Assembly: GCF_003208175.1 (NCBI RefSeq)
Contig: NZ_QKMR01000014.1
Span: forward strand, 1 to 64,000
Source of the DNA: Ruminiclostridium sufflavum DSM 19573
Lineage (GTDB): Bacteria; Bacillota; Clostridia; Acetivibrionales; DSM-1351
DNA: 64,000 nucleotides
Direction: 5' to 3'
This document shows, piece by piece, positions 28,261-37,464 of the stretch (its first letter is position 1; each line of letters begins with the position of its first letter). The translations under genes and the position numbers were made by a program. A model generated the notes under the pieces. It was not told the origin of the DNA, did not search any database, and saw only the letters and a program-made list of their open reading frames with translations.

Positions 28261-28545
28261 CTATTTGGCTTTTCTGATAAGAATGTCAAGAATTAATGAA
28301 GCTATCATGAATTCGGCAAAAACAAAAAAGCCATTTGTAATTAGTGTTGTTGTCATAAATTCAAATTCAATGCTAAAGTTATTGCTGGTTTTGTTAGCAG
28401 CGAATAATGCTGTACCAAGTGCAATAAAGAACAAAGCAGCCGGTGTTGCATACTTAATCATTTGCTTCGGTAATTCGGCCATGTTGCATAAAGCAATATT
28501 AAGTAAATGTATTTTTGATTTTTTCTTATTCTCACTACTACCCAC
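28261..28545 (-). CDS. Small membrane protein of unknown function
   Basis: The 94-residue protein has a charged N-terminus (MGSSENKKKSKIH) and two likely membrane segments (about 33-50 and 67-90). No family is recognised. The start is GTG 28545, with GGGAGGGG six bases upstream on the minus strand. It is convergent with secF. Gene status rests on the good ribosome binding site and membrane pattern. Confidence 0.55.
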   Translation of the reverse strand: MGSSENKKKSKIHLLNIALCNMAELPKQMIKYATPAALFFIALGTALFAANKTSNNFSIEFEFMTTTLITNGFFVFAEFMIASLILDILIRKAK

Positions 28546-28838
28546 GGCAAACCCCTCCCAGATAAAATGAATATAATAAATTAACGTAAATATTTAAAAT
28601 AATTAGTATACATAAAATATTAACACCGGTAACCATGAAGTTCAATGTAAAAAAATGATAAAAGTGCATACTTCGACACCAAAATATTGATATAATACTA
28701 ATTTTATGTAAAGTAGTCGAAATACCGAAAAACTTTTGTGTGGAATAAACGATATAAAATATTATATAATATGTACTATAATATATATAACAATATTTAT
28801 AGAATTTAATTTGGAAAAATGAATAGGGGGTATTTTAA

Positions 28839-29120
28839 ATGGAACTTGTTTGCTCAAAGAAACTTGAACTTGACGAGACGTTAGAATGCAAAAGCCGGGA
28901 GATTAACTTAGAGTACTATTTATTAGCATGTACGGTTGATGATTATTGCAGATATGGTATGCAAATAAATATGACAAGGAATTCCGGTGAGTCTGAAACC
29001 GCTATTATACGCGATGTCTTTACCTCAAGAGAAGAGATGATTAATCTCATAAAGCTGTTTCATTCCAATTCGGTTACCCCAGTAAGTGCGCTTGATATTG
29101 TTTATGACTTCATAGATTAA
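28839..29120 (+). CDS. Small protein, probably DUF6514 family
   Basis: The 93-residue soluble protein starts MELVCSKKLELDETLE and has the middle EYYLLACTVDDYCRYGMQI. It resembles clostridial DUF6514 proteins, whose function is unknown; I am only fairly sure of that match. GGGGG lies nine bases before the ATG. The roughly 290 bases upstream are very A+T-rich and hold two sequences like Spo0A boxes (28672 and 28715) around a TATAAT, which hints at sporulation-linked control but could be chance. Confidence 0.65.
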   Translation: MELVCSKKLELDETLECKSREINLEYYLLACTVDDYCRYGMQINMTRNSGESETAIIRDVFTSREEMINLIKLFHSNSVTPVSALDIVYDFID

Positions 29121-29128
29121 AACTTACT

Positions 29129-29257
29129 AAAGTCAATTACTATCGGCCAAAGAACCGATTCCGTCGGTCGATACTTTGGGTTTGAGGCTGAAGCTGGTTT
29201 TCAATTCAGCTTGGGCTTGTACGATTCTTCTTACCTTCAGCCTATAGTAATTAGCTT
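29129..29257 (+). repeat. Dispersed repeat family 1, 129-bp copy
   Basis: It starts AAAGTCAATTACTATCGGCC nine bases after the stop of the DUF6514-like gene and ends CCTATAGTAATTAGCTT. The ends pair over about 17 bases with few mismatches. The inner ACCGATT/TCGGTCGATA hairpin is shared with the copy at 45093. Confidence 0.72.
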
Positions 29258-29537
29258 ATATGATGTATAGAGAAATTACTGCATAAGGACAGTCATAAGG
29301 TTGTTTAATATATTTAATTATTTTATATCTAAAAAGTATGCTTGCAGCATACTTTTTTGTTGCCTTAAATCAAATATGTATAAAAATATTATCAAAAAAG
29401 AAGGATTCTAAATAATAATGTCGAACAAGTATTAAGTGATTTTGGTGAAAACTAAAATAATAAACAGGAGATTTGTTTATAATATTTAAATAATTAAATT
29501 ATTATTGTTATTTAAAAAGATTGGAATGTAAGGCATA

Positions 29538-31355
29538 ATGGCAAATTTTTTCCCTGAGGATTTAATAGAAGAAATAAGGGTTAATAATGATATAGTCGAA
29601 GTAATATCTGAATATGTCAAGCTTGAGAAGAAAGGAAAAAATTATTTTGGCAGATGTCCTTTTCATAATGAAAAGACAGGTTCTTTTTCTGTAGAACCGG
29701 TAAAACAGATATTTCATTGCTTTGGCTGCGGTAAAGGCGGAAATGTAATTCACTTTGTCATGTCAATTGAAAATCTGGATTTTATAGAAGCACTGAAGCT
29801 TCTTGCTGATAGGGCCAGAATACAAATTCCGGAAATGAACAAGGGAGTTCATGACGATGAAAGGGCTAAGCTTAAGAAGGAGCTTTTGCAGATAAATATA
29901 GAAGCTGCCAGATTTTTTTATAATAACTTAATTGATGAAAAGAATAGGATACCGTTTCAATATCTGGCTAAAAGAAAGATTGAAAGGCAAACTATTACCA
30001 AGTTTGGCTTAGGTTATGCCGAAGATAAATATGATACTTTATACAGGCATTTGAAAACAGCAGGCTTTAGTGATTCTTCAATATTTGCGAGCGGGCTTGT
30101 GATAATTAAAGAAGAAACTAAAAAAGTCTATGACAGGTTTAGAGGAAGAATAATGTTTCCTATTTTTGATATAAGAGGGAATGTTATTGCATTCGGAGGA
30201 AGGGTTCTGGACTCCTCACAGCCCAAATACATGAATTCTCCTGAGACTGCTGTTTATCAAAAGGGAAAACACTTATATGCAATGAATTTTGCAAAAAGTA
30301 ATTGTGCAAAAAAGATTATTTTGGCCGAAGGTTATATGGATGTTATATCCTTGCATCAAAGAGGTATAATAAATGCAGTTGCTCCACTTGGAACTGCATT
30401 GACGGAAAGTCAGGGAAAGCTTTTAAAAAAATATTCAGAAGAAATAATTCTTTCTTTTGACTCTGATTCCGCAGGGCAGAAGGCAGCTCTCAGGAGTTTG
30501 GACTTGCTCAGTGATATTGGCTGCAATGCTAAAGTTTTGACTATTCCTTCAGGCAAGGATCCTGATGAGTTTATAAAAACCTATGGAGTTGATGAATTCA
30601 GAAATCTTATAGACAGCTCTAAGAGCCTGTTGGATTTCAAATTGGATATTTTGGACAGTAGGATTGATACATCGACAAATGAGGGAAAAGTTAAATTTAT
30701 TGATAAAGCAGTGCTTATTTTGGATAGAATTGACAATAATGTAGAAAGAGAGCTTTACGTAAAAAAGCTGTCCAAGGATTTTGGCATTAGCGAGCAGTCC
30801 ATTTATTCTGAAATGGCAAAGCGGCAAAAAAATATTGAAGGTTATGAGAGGAAGCAATTAAAGGATATTGCGGCAAATAAAAAGAATACTGTTAATAAAG
30901 GCAAGACAGCCGAGTTTAGCGAAGAACGGCTTGTTAAGATGTATTTGATGCTTCTGGCAGCTATTTGTATGGAAAACAACGTATATTTTCAGATAAAAGA
31001 TGCTCTGGATATTGAAAAGATTAAAGCCGTTGAAATAAAAGAAGCATTAGTGTTTGCTTGCAATCAAATAGAAAGCAGGGCAGGTGTTTTAGTAGGCGAG
31101 ATTTTGAATAAACTTTCTTCCCCTATGGCTGAGAGTTTTGCAAATATAATACAATCCCAGAGCGTTTATGAAAATAATAAAAAGGCTGCTCTGGACATTA
31201 TAAAAAAAATAGACCTTTATGGTCTGGAGGCAAGAAAAGAAGAAATACTAGAAATTAAAAAAAGAAGTGATTTGTCAGAAGGAGATGTTGAGTTATTAAA
31301 TCAAGAATTAGGCAGTATTGTATTAAATATAGCTATGCTGAAAAAAGGTTTATAA
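29538..31355 (+). CDS. dnaG: DNA primase
   Basis: The 605-residue primase makes RNA primers for replication. The N-terminal zinc finger ligands are C40, H43, C61 and C64 (CPFH, CFGC). The catalytic core follows (RFRGRIMFPIFDIRGNVIAF, then the TOPRIM motifs ILAEGYMDV and LSFDSDSAGQKA). A C-terminal helicase-binding region ends the protein. AAGG lies close to the ATG. sigA starts 24 bases after the stop, the classical Firmicute dnaG-sigA order. An exact TGTCGAA (Spo0A-box sequence) lies at 29419-29425 upstream. Confidence 0.97.
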   Translation: MANFFPEDLIEEIRVNNDIVEVISEYVKLEKKGKNYFGRCPFHNEKTGSFSVEPVKQIFHCFGCGKGGNVIHFVMSIENLDFIEALKLLADRARIQIPEMNKGVHDDERAKLKKELLQINIEAARFFYNNLIDEKNRIPFQYLAKRKIERQTITKFGLGYAEDKYDTLYRHLKTAGFSDSSIFASGLVIIKEETKKVYDRFRGRIMFPIFDIRGNVIAFGGRVLDSSQPKYMNSPETAVYQKGKHLYAMNFAKSNCAKKIILAEGYMDVISLHQRGIINAVAPLGTALTESQGKLLKKYSEEIILSFDSDSAGQKAALRSLDLLSDIGCNAKVLTIPSGKDPDEFIKTYGVDEFRNLIDSSKSLLDFKLDILDSRIDTSTNEGKVKFIDKAVLILDRIDNNVERELYVKKLSKDFGISEQSIYSEMAKRQKNIEGYERKQLKDIAANKKNTVNKGKTAEFSEERLVKMYLMLLAAICMENNVYFQIKDALDIEKIKAVEIKEALVFACNQIESRAGVLVGEILNKLSSPMAESFANIIQSQSVYENNKKAALDIIKKIDLYGLEARKEEILEIKKRSDLSEGDVELLNQELGSIVLNIAMLKKGL

Positions 31356-31379
31356 AAATGCTTGAAAGGAGGGGAGCGA

Positions 31380-32465
31380 ATGAAGCATAATCAGGAGACC
31401 AGAAAAGCGATACTCAAGGATCTCATTGAAAAAGGCAAGTCAAAGGGTATGCTTACCTATAAAGAAATTACCGAAGCCTTCGATGAAATTGAAATAGAGC
31501 CGGAGCATATTGAAAAAATATATGAAACTCTTGAAAACTTGGGTATTGATGTTATTGGCGATATGGAAGCCGACTTGCAGGAGATTCAGAATTCTGATGA
31601 AGAAGAGGAGCTTGATATAAGCGTTCCTGAGGGAATAAGCATTGATGACCCTGTAAGAATGTATCTGAAAGAAATCGGTAAAGTGCCCCTTTTGACGGCA
31701 GAAGAAGAGATTGAGCTGGCTCATAGAATGGAAAATGGAGACATCGAAGCTAAAAGAAGGCTTGCGGAGGCAAATCTCAGGCTTGTGGTAAGTATTGCAA
31801 AAAGATATGTTGGAAGAGGTATGCAGTTTCTTGATTTGATTCAGGAGGGTAATCTGGGACTTATTAAAGCAGTTGAGAAGTTTGATTATAGAAGAGGTTT
31901 CAAATTCAGTACCTATGCAACATGGTGGATTAGACAGGCAATAACCAGAGCAATTGCCGATCAGGCAAGAACTATACGTATTCCGGTTCATATGGTGGAA
32001 ACTATAAACAAGCTGATTAGAGTATCCAGACAGCTGCTTCAGGAATTGGGCAGAGAGCCTCAGCCTGATGAAATAGCAAAAGAGATAGGTATGTCGGTTG
32101 AAAAAGTCAGAGAAATAATGAAGATTTCACAGGAGCCTGTTTCTCTTGAGACTCCTATCGGTGAGGAAGAAGACAGCCATCTGGGCGATTTTATTCCTGA
32201 TGATGATGCTCCGGCACCTGCAGAAGCTGCCGCGTTTACCTTGTTAAAGGAACAGCTTATTGATGTGCTTGACACATTGACACCACGGGAAGAGAAGGTT
32301 CTGAGACTTAGATTTGGTTTGGATGACGGAAGAGCAAGAACTCTTGAAGAGGTTGGCAAGGAGTTTAATGTCACAAGAGAACGTATTCGTCAGATTGAAG
32401 CCAAGGCTTTGAGAAAGCTGAGGCATCCCAGCAGAAGCAAGAAGCTGAAGGATTATCTGGATTGA
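31380..32465 (+). CDS. rpoD: Primary RNA polymerase sigma factor (sigma A)
   Basis: The 361-residue housekeeping sigma factor. Region 1.1 lies at about 1-80, region 1.2 starts [17 protein letters not shown], region 2 includes [20 protein letters not shown] (recognises the -10 box), and region 4 includes [20 protein letters not shown] (recognises the -35 box). The start at ATG 31380 follows AAAGGAGGGG; a TTG 18 bases earlier lies before that site. It is cotranscribed with dnaG. The TTGACA/TATAAT promoters seen in the window are its expected targets. Confidence 0.97.
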   Translation: MKHNQETRKAILKDLIEKGKSKGMLTYKEITEAFDEIEIEPEHIEKIYETLENLGIDVIGDMEADLQEIQNSDEEEELDISVPEGISIDDPVRMYLKEIGKVPLLTAEEEIELAHRMENGDIEAKRRLAEANLRLVVSIAKRYVGRGMQFLDLIQEGNLGLIKAVEKFDYRRGFKFSTYATWWIRQAITRAIADQARTIRIPVHMVETINKLIRVSRQLLQELGREPQPDEIAKEIGMSVEKVREIMKISQEPVSLETPIGEEEDSHLGDFIPDDDAPAPAEAAAFTLLKEQLIDVLDTLTPREEKVLRLRFGLDDGRARTLEEVGKEFNVTRERIRQIEAKALRKLRHPSRSKKLKDYLD

Positions 32466-32508
32466 TTATTATTCGGAACCGAAATGGGTTTGAGTACCTT
32501 ATGTTACT

Positions 32509-32784
32509 GAAGTCAATTACGGTTGAAAGCCTGAGCACGATGAAATACCGGGACAGTATGCATCGTTTTTCAGGCGGATACCGCTTTTAGCGCAGTTTTT
32601 GGTTTGTATAGCCTGAAAAATCAAAAGGATGTGTGTCTCCGTCTCCGCAATATAGAATTATTACAATACGCTAAAGCTGATTGTGGAGGCTGGCCTCAAA
32701 TCCAGACTAGCAGCATTTGATACTATCGGGATGATGTAATTGTTGACGGGTATATCATTTATTTAGCGGATAGTAATTGACTTG
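32509..32784 (-). repeat. Dispersed repeat family 1, longest copy (276 bp), reversed
   Basis: The ends are GAAGTCAATTACGG and GCGGATAGTAATTGACTTGG. Read on the minus strand it begins AAGTCAATTACTATCCGCTA like the other copies, but the middle is longer and mostly unrelated. The remaining bases to tRNA-Asn (32785-33094) hold nothing I recognise. Confidence 0.65.
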
Positions 32785-33094
32785 GTAAAACAGCAATTTC
32801 TTAAAGATAGGGTAGTATAGTTTTTTGAGGTTTTTAAACATGTAAATCAGAGAAACAGAAAGTATTATTAAAAAACATATAGAGAATTGATAATAAATTC
32901 ATTAAATGGTCAAATTATAGAAATTTTAGTGTTGACCAGTTGGCAGTTGGTAAGTATAATATTACTTGTGCTTGAGAGAGCAACAGGTTTTAAAGAGCAT
33001 GAAAGCATTGGAAACAGTGAGTTAAGTACATTTAGTTGTGTATAAATGCACTGACAGATATAAATACACTGATGTGTATTTATATTTTAGATAT

Positions 33095-33170
33095 TCCTCC
33101 TTAGCTCAGTCGGTAGAGCGCGTGACTGTTAATCACGATGTCGTTGGTTCAAGTCCAACAGGGGGAGCCA
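33095..33170 (+). tRNA. tRNA-Asn (GTT)
   Basis: A 76-base cloverleaf with encoded CCA. Acceptor TCCTCCT/AGGGGGA, D-arm GCTCAGTCGGTAGAGC, anticodon stem CGTGA/TCACG with loop CTGTTAA (anticodon GTT), and T-arm GTTGG-TTCAAGT-CCAAC. Confidence 0.96.
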
Positions 33171-33173
33171 CTT

Positions 33174-33250
33174 GGGCCTTTAGCTCAGTTGGTTAGAGCA
33201 ACCGGCTCATAACCGGTTGGTCCGGGGTTCGAGTCCCTGAAGGCCCACCA
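33174..33250 (+). tRNA. tRNA with CAT anticodon (elongator Met or lysidine-type Ile)
   Basis: A 77-base cloverleaf with encoded CCA. Acceptor GGGCCTT/AAGGCCC, D-arm GCTCAGTTGGTTAGAGC, anticodon stem ACCGG/CCGGT with loop CTCATAA, and T-arm CCGGG-TTCGAGT-CCCTG (one G-T pair). The pairs in the anticodon stem differ from initiator tRNA. Whether the C is changed to lysidine for Ile cannot be decided by eye. Confidence 0.92.
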
Positions 33251-33291
33251 TAAAAAAAGAACACGTATTGCGTGTTCTTTTTTTATGGTGT
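33247..33291 (+). terminator. Terminator of the tRNA pair
   Basis: ACCATAAAAAAAGAACACG pairs with CGTGTTCTTTTTTTATGGT around a short loop. It begins in the CCA of the second tRNA. Confidence 0.88.
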
Positions 33292-33376
33292 CAAGCAGGA
33301 GGAACTCTTGCAGGCCATGGCTCCAAGGGCCTCCTGAGCAGTATGGAATCCAAAGACAAGTATATTATTGATAATT

Positions 33377-33550
33377 CTACTTGATTTTGTTGATAAATTC
33401 CAAATTCTGTTCTTCATCCTGCAAATCAATGCTTGTTTTCCTTATTGCAGGAATATTTGTGTTAACTCCGAAAATATCCCGTCCCAAGATATTTGTTGAA
33501 ATGGGCTTCTCTATATCGCTTACTTTATGCTTCCGGTTATATGGCGGCAT
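33377..33550 (-). CDS. Possible small protein, unknown
   Basis: A 57-codon frame (MPPYNRKHKVSDIEKPIS onward) with AAAGG nine bases before its ATG on the minus strand. No family is recognised and there are no membrane segments. It lies in the roughly 540-base gap between the tRNA pair and trmK, which otherwise shows nothing I can name. Gene status is doubtful. Confidence 0.3.
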   Translation of the reverse strand: MPPYNRKHKVSDIEKPISTNILGRDIFGVNTNIPAIRKTSIDLQDEEQNLEFINKIK

Positions 33551-33788
33551 ATGCAAAGACCTTTCTGTCAATTATTTTATATGTTTTGTCAGCTGTGAGA
33601 ATTTAGCAGCCAGATATTATTATGCCCAAAATATTAATTTCTAAAGCTTTCTGAATTGATTTTATTCAGCCTTAAATCCATTTATATTTTATAGATTAAG
33701 TTGCTTATTTAATATTATTGTGTGTATAATTTACATTGGTACTACAAATGGATTCTTGAACAGCTGATTTGAAATATGGAGGATAGCT

Positions 33789-34484
33789 TTGAACTTAATA
33801 TTAAAGGGCAGATTAAAATTATTGGCGGATAAGGTGCCAAAATGTGATGTGGCTGCCGACATAGGCACTGATCATGCGTACATACCCATTTATTTAATCC
33901 AGCAGGGTATTTGCAAAAAGGCAATAGCATCTGATGTTAGAATTGGACCGGTCAGGGTGGCAAACAAAAACATAAATTTATATAAAATGAACGACAGAAT
34001 AGAAGCTAGACTTGGAAGCGGGCTGGATACCCTGTCAGAAAATGAGGCTGATGCAATAATCATTGCGGGAATGGGAGGAACACTTTTGTCCGGGCTTCTG
34101 AATGACAATGCTGAAAAGGCCTGCAAAGCTGCTTCTCTGATATTGCAGCCCATGAACGATTTGGATATGGTACGGGAATGGCTGCTTGACCATAAGTTTG
34201 ATATTTATGACGAGGAATTGGCCGCCGAGGGCGAAAAGATATATTGTGTCATATCTGCAAGGTATGACGGGCAAGACAGGGATTATCAATCCTTTCAGCT
34301 CCATGTCGGCGAAAAATTGATTGAAAAAAAAGATCCGCTGCTGCCGGCTTATTGTGAAATAAGGTTAAGGCAGACAAATCGAATTTTGAGCCAGCTTGAG
34401 GCTATGGAGGATAATAAAGAGCTTTTGGGTTATTATTCTCAGCTGAAAACGGATTACATGGGCTTAATTAATAGAATACGATAA
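33789..34484 (+). CDS. trmK: tRNA (adenine(22)-N1)-methyltransferase
   Basis: The 231-residue class I methyltransferase uses S-adenosylmethionine to methylate A22 of certain tRNAs. Motif I is CDVAADIGTDHAYIPIYLI; later ADAIIIAGMGGTLLSGLL and LILQPMNDLDMVREWL are typical of TrmK. The C-terminal ~60 residues form the usual helical extension. The start is TTG 33789, with GGAGG seven bases upstream. The order sigA, then trmK, then a Nif3-like gene is common in Firmicutes; here two tRNAs and a repeat are inserted. The next gene starts 30 bases later. Confidence 0.92.
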   Translation: MNLILKGRLKLLADKVPKCDVAADIGTDHAYIPIYLIQQGICKKAIASDVRIGPVRVANKNINLYKMNDRIEARLGSGLDTLSENEADAIIIAGMGGTLLSGLLNDNAEKACKAASLILQPMNDLDMVREWLLDHKFDIYDEELAAEGEKIYCVISARYDGQDRDYQSFQLHVGEKLIEKKDPLLPAYCEIRLRQTNRILSQLEAMEDNKELLGYYSQLKTDYMGLINRIR

Positions 34485-34514
34485 TTACAAGTACAAGAAG
34501 GAGTAAAGAAACAA

Positions 34515-35309
34515 ATGAACACAGGAGAAATACTTGATTTTATAAATGAGCTTGCACCTTTTAAATATGCTGAGGCTTGGGATAATGTGGGGTTAATGGT
34601 AGGCAGCCGTAAATGCAGTGTAAATAAAATATTGCTTTGTATGGATGTGACCGAAAAGGTTGTTGAGGAGTCAATAGACAAGGAAGCGAACCTCATAATA
34701 TCTCATCACCCGTTTTTGTTTTCAAAGCTGAAATCGGTCGATTTTGACACAATGACAGGGCAGCAGATATCAAGGCTTATTAAAAACGATATTAATGTCA
34801 TCAGTGCCCATACAAATCTTGACGTTGCAGAAGGCGGTGTTAATGATACCCTTGCCGAAGCAGTGGGTCTGACGGAATGCACCAATCTGAAGCCGTATAT
34901 TCCTGAAGGCTTTGAAATAGACTTGGGATTGGGAAAGGCGGGACGCCTGTCCCGGGAGCTATCCTTTGACGAGTTTATCTGCAGTATAAAGAAAAAGCTT
35001 AACATTCAAAATCTGAGAATTACAGGTACCCAGCCTAAGACAGTGAGAAGGGCTGCAACCTTCTGCGGCAGCTTTGACGGTGATTTGGACAGTATACGGC
35101 AGCAGGATGTTGATGTCCTTATTACCGGAGATGTAAAGTATCATACAGCACTTGCTGCAAGAGAGCTGGGTTTGTGCGTGATTGATGCCGGACATTTTGC
35201 ATCTGAGCATTTGATTGTAAATAAGCTCAAAAGCCTTTTGGAAAATAATTTCACAGGTATTGAAATATTATGCAGTACTATGGAAGGGGACCCATTTATT
35301 TTTGCTTGA
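34515..35309 (+). CDS. Nif3-like dinuclear metal centre hexameric protein
   Basis: The 264-residue member of the Nif3/YqfO family is shorter than YqfO because it lacks the inserted domain. Metal-binding residues are visible in LIISHHPFLF, SAHTNLDVAEGG and DAGHFASE. The biochemical role is not firmly established, though GTP cyclohydrolase-like annotations exist for relatives. It is paired with trmK as in most Firmicutes. AGGAG lies before the ATG at 34515. Confidence 0.9.
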   Translation: MNTGEILDFINELAPFKYAEAWDNVGLMVGSRKCSVNKILLCMDVTEKVVEESIDKEANLIISHHPFLFSKLKSVDFDTMTGQQISRLIKNDINVISAHTNLDVAEGGVNDTLAEAVGLTECTNLKPYIPEGFEIDLGLGKAGRLSRELSFDEFICSIKKKLNIQNLRITGTQPKTVRRAATFCGSFDGDLDSIRQQDVDVLITGDVKYHTALAARELGLCVIDAGHFASEHLIVNKLKSLLENNFTGIEILCSTMEGDPFIFA

Positions 35310-35379
35310 CTATTATAAGTTAAACATCTATAATAAGGTGGCTGATTAAGTTGTTATCAGATTACAAGTTAATAAATAT

Positions 35380-35766
35380 ATGAGTAAGCCAGATGATCGC
35401 GGATACAGCCTGAAAAGGCGTAGATGAGGAAAGTCCGGGCTCCGCAGGGCAAGGGTGCCGGGTAACTCCCGGTGAAGGTGACTTCAAGGAAAGTGCAACA
35501 GAGATATACCGCCTTACTGGCGATTTAAGCTGAAAAAAGGTTTTTCTTTCAGCTTAAATCGCCAGTAAGGTAAGGATGGAAAGGCGAGGTAAGAGCTCAC
35601 CAGCGGCTTGGCGACTTGCCGGCTATGTAAACCCCACCTGGAGCAACGCCGTGGAGGGACGCAATGACTGCCCGTCAGTCCCGTGGAGGCGGCTTGAGCC
35701 ATACAGAAATGTAAGGCCTAGATAGATGATCGTCTAATACAGAACCCGGCTTACAGACTTACTCAT
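35380..35766 (+). ncRNA. rnpB: RNase P RNA component
   Basis: The signature GAGGAAAGTCCGGGCTCC lies near the 5' end, and GTAAACCCCACCTGGAGCAA and ACAGAACCCGGCTTA lie near the 3' end. The ends pair as ATGAGTAAG/CTTACTCAT (P1). It is the catalytic RNA that trims tRNA 5' ends. One peripheral helix (35512-35570) is a perfect 24-base-pair stem, unusually long and regular. Confidence 0.96.
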
Positions 35767-35774
35767 TAAATTTT

Positions 35775-35800
35775 AGCTCTGAGAAATCAGGGCTATTATT
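35775..35800 (+). terminator. Terminator of rnpB
   Basis: AGCTCTGA pairs with TCAGGGCT (one G-U pair) around a GAAA tetraloop, nine bases after the RNA end. The weak tail ATTATTA follows. Confidence 0.7.
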
Positions 35801-36044
35801 ATGCGCAAAAACTCTATATCTTTTATAAGACCTATACTTATTATGGTATAACAATTTTGATTACAGGTTAAATATGGTATAATAATTAAAATTAGCGAAA
35901 GGTACTTTTTGTATTGCTTTATGCATTAATATAGCTTGCTTTTTCTGATGATATGATACGTTAATACCTTGCACCGGGAATCAATACCGGCATTAAGATA
36001 ATTACAGGTATAGCCTTAATAAATTGACTAATTGGGAGCGTATA

Positions 36045-36794
36045 ATGGATAAACAAAGATTTATGGAATCCTGTGAAAGGATTATAAATAAAAAAAGAGA
36101 AAAATCCGGAATAGGAACACTTGGAGAAAAAACACTGCATGCTGTTTTAAAGGATTATTTTGAGCCGTATACAGATAATCAGGAAGTTAAAATGGGTGCC
36201 TTTGTTGCCGATATAGTCTGTGAAAGCGGTATTGTTGAAATTCAGACAGGCAACTTCAATAAGCTGCGAAAAAAGCTGGAAAGCTTTTTGGAGGTGTCAG
36301 CGGTAACGGTTGTCTATCCTGTTCCTGGTACAAAATGGATTGTATGGATTGACAGCTGTACCGGAGAGGTTACAAATAAACGTAAAAGTCCTAAAAAGGG
36401 ATCATTTTACGATGCTTTTCCGGAGCTGTATAAAATAAAGCCTTTTCTGACACATGAAAACTTTAAATTATGTATTGTTCTGATTGATATTGTAGAGTAC
36501 CGAAATCTTGACGGCTGGAGTGCGGACGGAAAAAAAGGCTCCACACGTTGTGAGCGTATTCCTGTTGATTTAATTGATGAATTGCATATTGAGAATACAG
36601 GGGATTACATTCGGCTGATACCGGATAATATGCCACAGAGCTTTACATCAAGGGATTTTAAAAAATTATCAGGATTAAGCTTGAAAAAAGCGCAGACAGC
36701 AATAAATGTACTGCAGTATACAGGTGCAGTCAAATATATCGGAAAAGACGGACGGCTGCATTTATACGAGAAACAGTCAGAAAGGATTATATAA
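36045..36794 (+). CDS. Unknown protein with nuclease-like core and winged-helix C-terminus
   Basis: The 249-residue soluble protein. Residues about 25-75 (GTLGEKTLHAVLKDYFEP, then FVADIVCESGIVEIQTG) show the E...D-x(n)-E-x-Q spacing of PD-(D/E)XK nuclease-like folds, with Gln in place of the usual Lys. Residues about 195-240 (FTSRDFKKLSGLSLKKAQTA, INVLQYTGAVKYIG) look like a winged helix. I do not know the family name. The start at ATG 36045 follows GGGAG; an in-frame start 21 bases earlier is before that site. It is followed closely by an acetyltransferase gene. Nuclease activity is inference. Confidence 0.6.
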   Translation: MDKQRFMESCERIINKKREKSGIGTLGEKTLHAVLKDYFEPYTDNQEVKMGAFVADIVCESGIVEIQTGNFNKLRKKLESFLEVSAVTVVYPVPGTKWIVWIDSCTGEVTNKRKSPKKGSFYDAFPELYKIKPFLTHENFKLCIVLIDIVEYRNLDGWSADGKKGSTRCERIPVDLIDELHIENTGDYIRLIPDNMPQSFTSRDFKKLSGLSLKKAQTAINVLQYTGAVKYIGKDGRLHLYEKQSERII

Positions 36795-36826
36795 TAGAAA
36801 AGACATATGAACAGAGGAGGGGAAAA

Positions 36827-37393
36827 ATGAAGCACTTGGGAACCAAGGCGATAGAGACAGAAAGATTGATACTCAGAAGGTTTAATTTAAGTGATGCAAG
36901 CAATATGTACATAAACTGGGCAAGCGATGAGGAGGTTACAAGATATCTTACATGGCCTGCGCATATGAACGCGGAAGAAACAGAGATGATTATTGGCTTG
37001 TGGATTAAAGATTATGAGTCGCCAAAGACTTATCAGTGGTGTATTGAGTTAAAGGACTCGGGCGAAGCGATAGGCAGCATTAGTGCGGTTAATGTTAAGG
37101 AGGATGTCGATTCGGTGGAAATCGGTTACTGTATAGGCAGGGAATTCTGGAGAAGGGGTATAACATCCGAGGCCTTCAGTGCCGTAATTAAGTTTTTTTT
37201 CGAGGAAGTACAGGCCAGCCGTATTGAGGCGAGGCATGATTCAGAAAATCCGGGCTCCGGAAGGGTTATGGAAAAGTGCGGATTAGTCATGGAGGGAATA
37301 CACAGGCAAGGATACAGGAATAATAACGGCATATGTGATTTGGTTGTATACGGACTTTTGAAGGATGAGTGGCGGCAAAGGCTGCTGCTGTAA
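36827..37393 (+). CDS. GNAT family N-acetyltransferase (RimJ/RimL type)
   Basis: The 188-residue acetyltransferase shows the RimJ/RimL-like start IETERLILRRFNLSDASNMY and the acetyl-CoA stretch GYCIGREFWRRGITSEAFSA. The later SENPGSGRVMEKCGLVMEG is also typical. The substrate is unknown; relatives act on ribosomal proteins, antibiotics or small amines. AGAGGAGGGG lies before the ATG. It probably shares a transcript with the genes on each side. Confidence 0.85.
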   Translation: MKHLGTKAIETERLILRRFNLSDASNMYINWASDEEVTRYLTWPAHMNAEETEMIIGLWIKDYESPKTYQWCIELKDSGEAIGSISAVNVKEDVDSVEIGYCIGREFWRRGITSEAFSAVIKFFFEEVQASRIEARHDSENPGSGRVMEKCGLVMEGIHRQGYRNNNGICDLVVYGLLKDEWRQRLLL

Positions 37394-37464
37394 AATTAAG
37401 AGGAAGGAAGTGAAGGCTGGTGAGATTTTTATGAACAGCCGTATATTCTCACCAAGCTAAAAAT

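Noticed and set aside
31440-31991. Minus-strand 183-codon frame inside sigA
   Set aside because: It is the complement of a highly conserved sigma factor with no evidence of its own.
35514-35702. Minus-strand 62-codon frame
   Set aside because: It lies inside the RNase P RNA gene.
35380-35766. tmRNA
   Set aside because: The conserved blocks are those of RNase P RNA; there is no tag-peptide frame or tRNA-like Ala domain.
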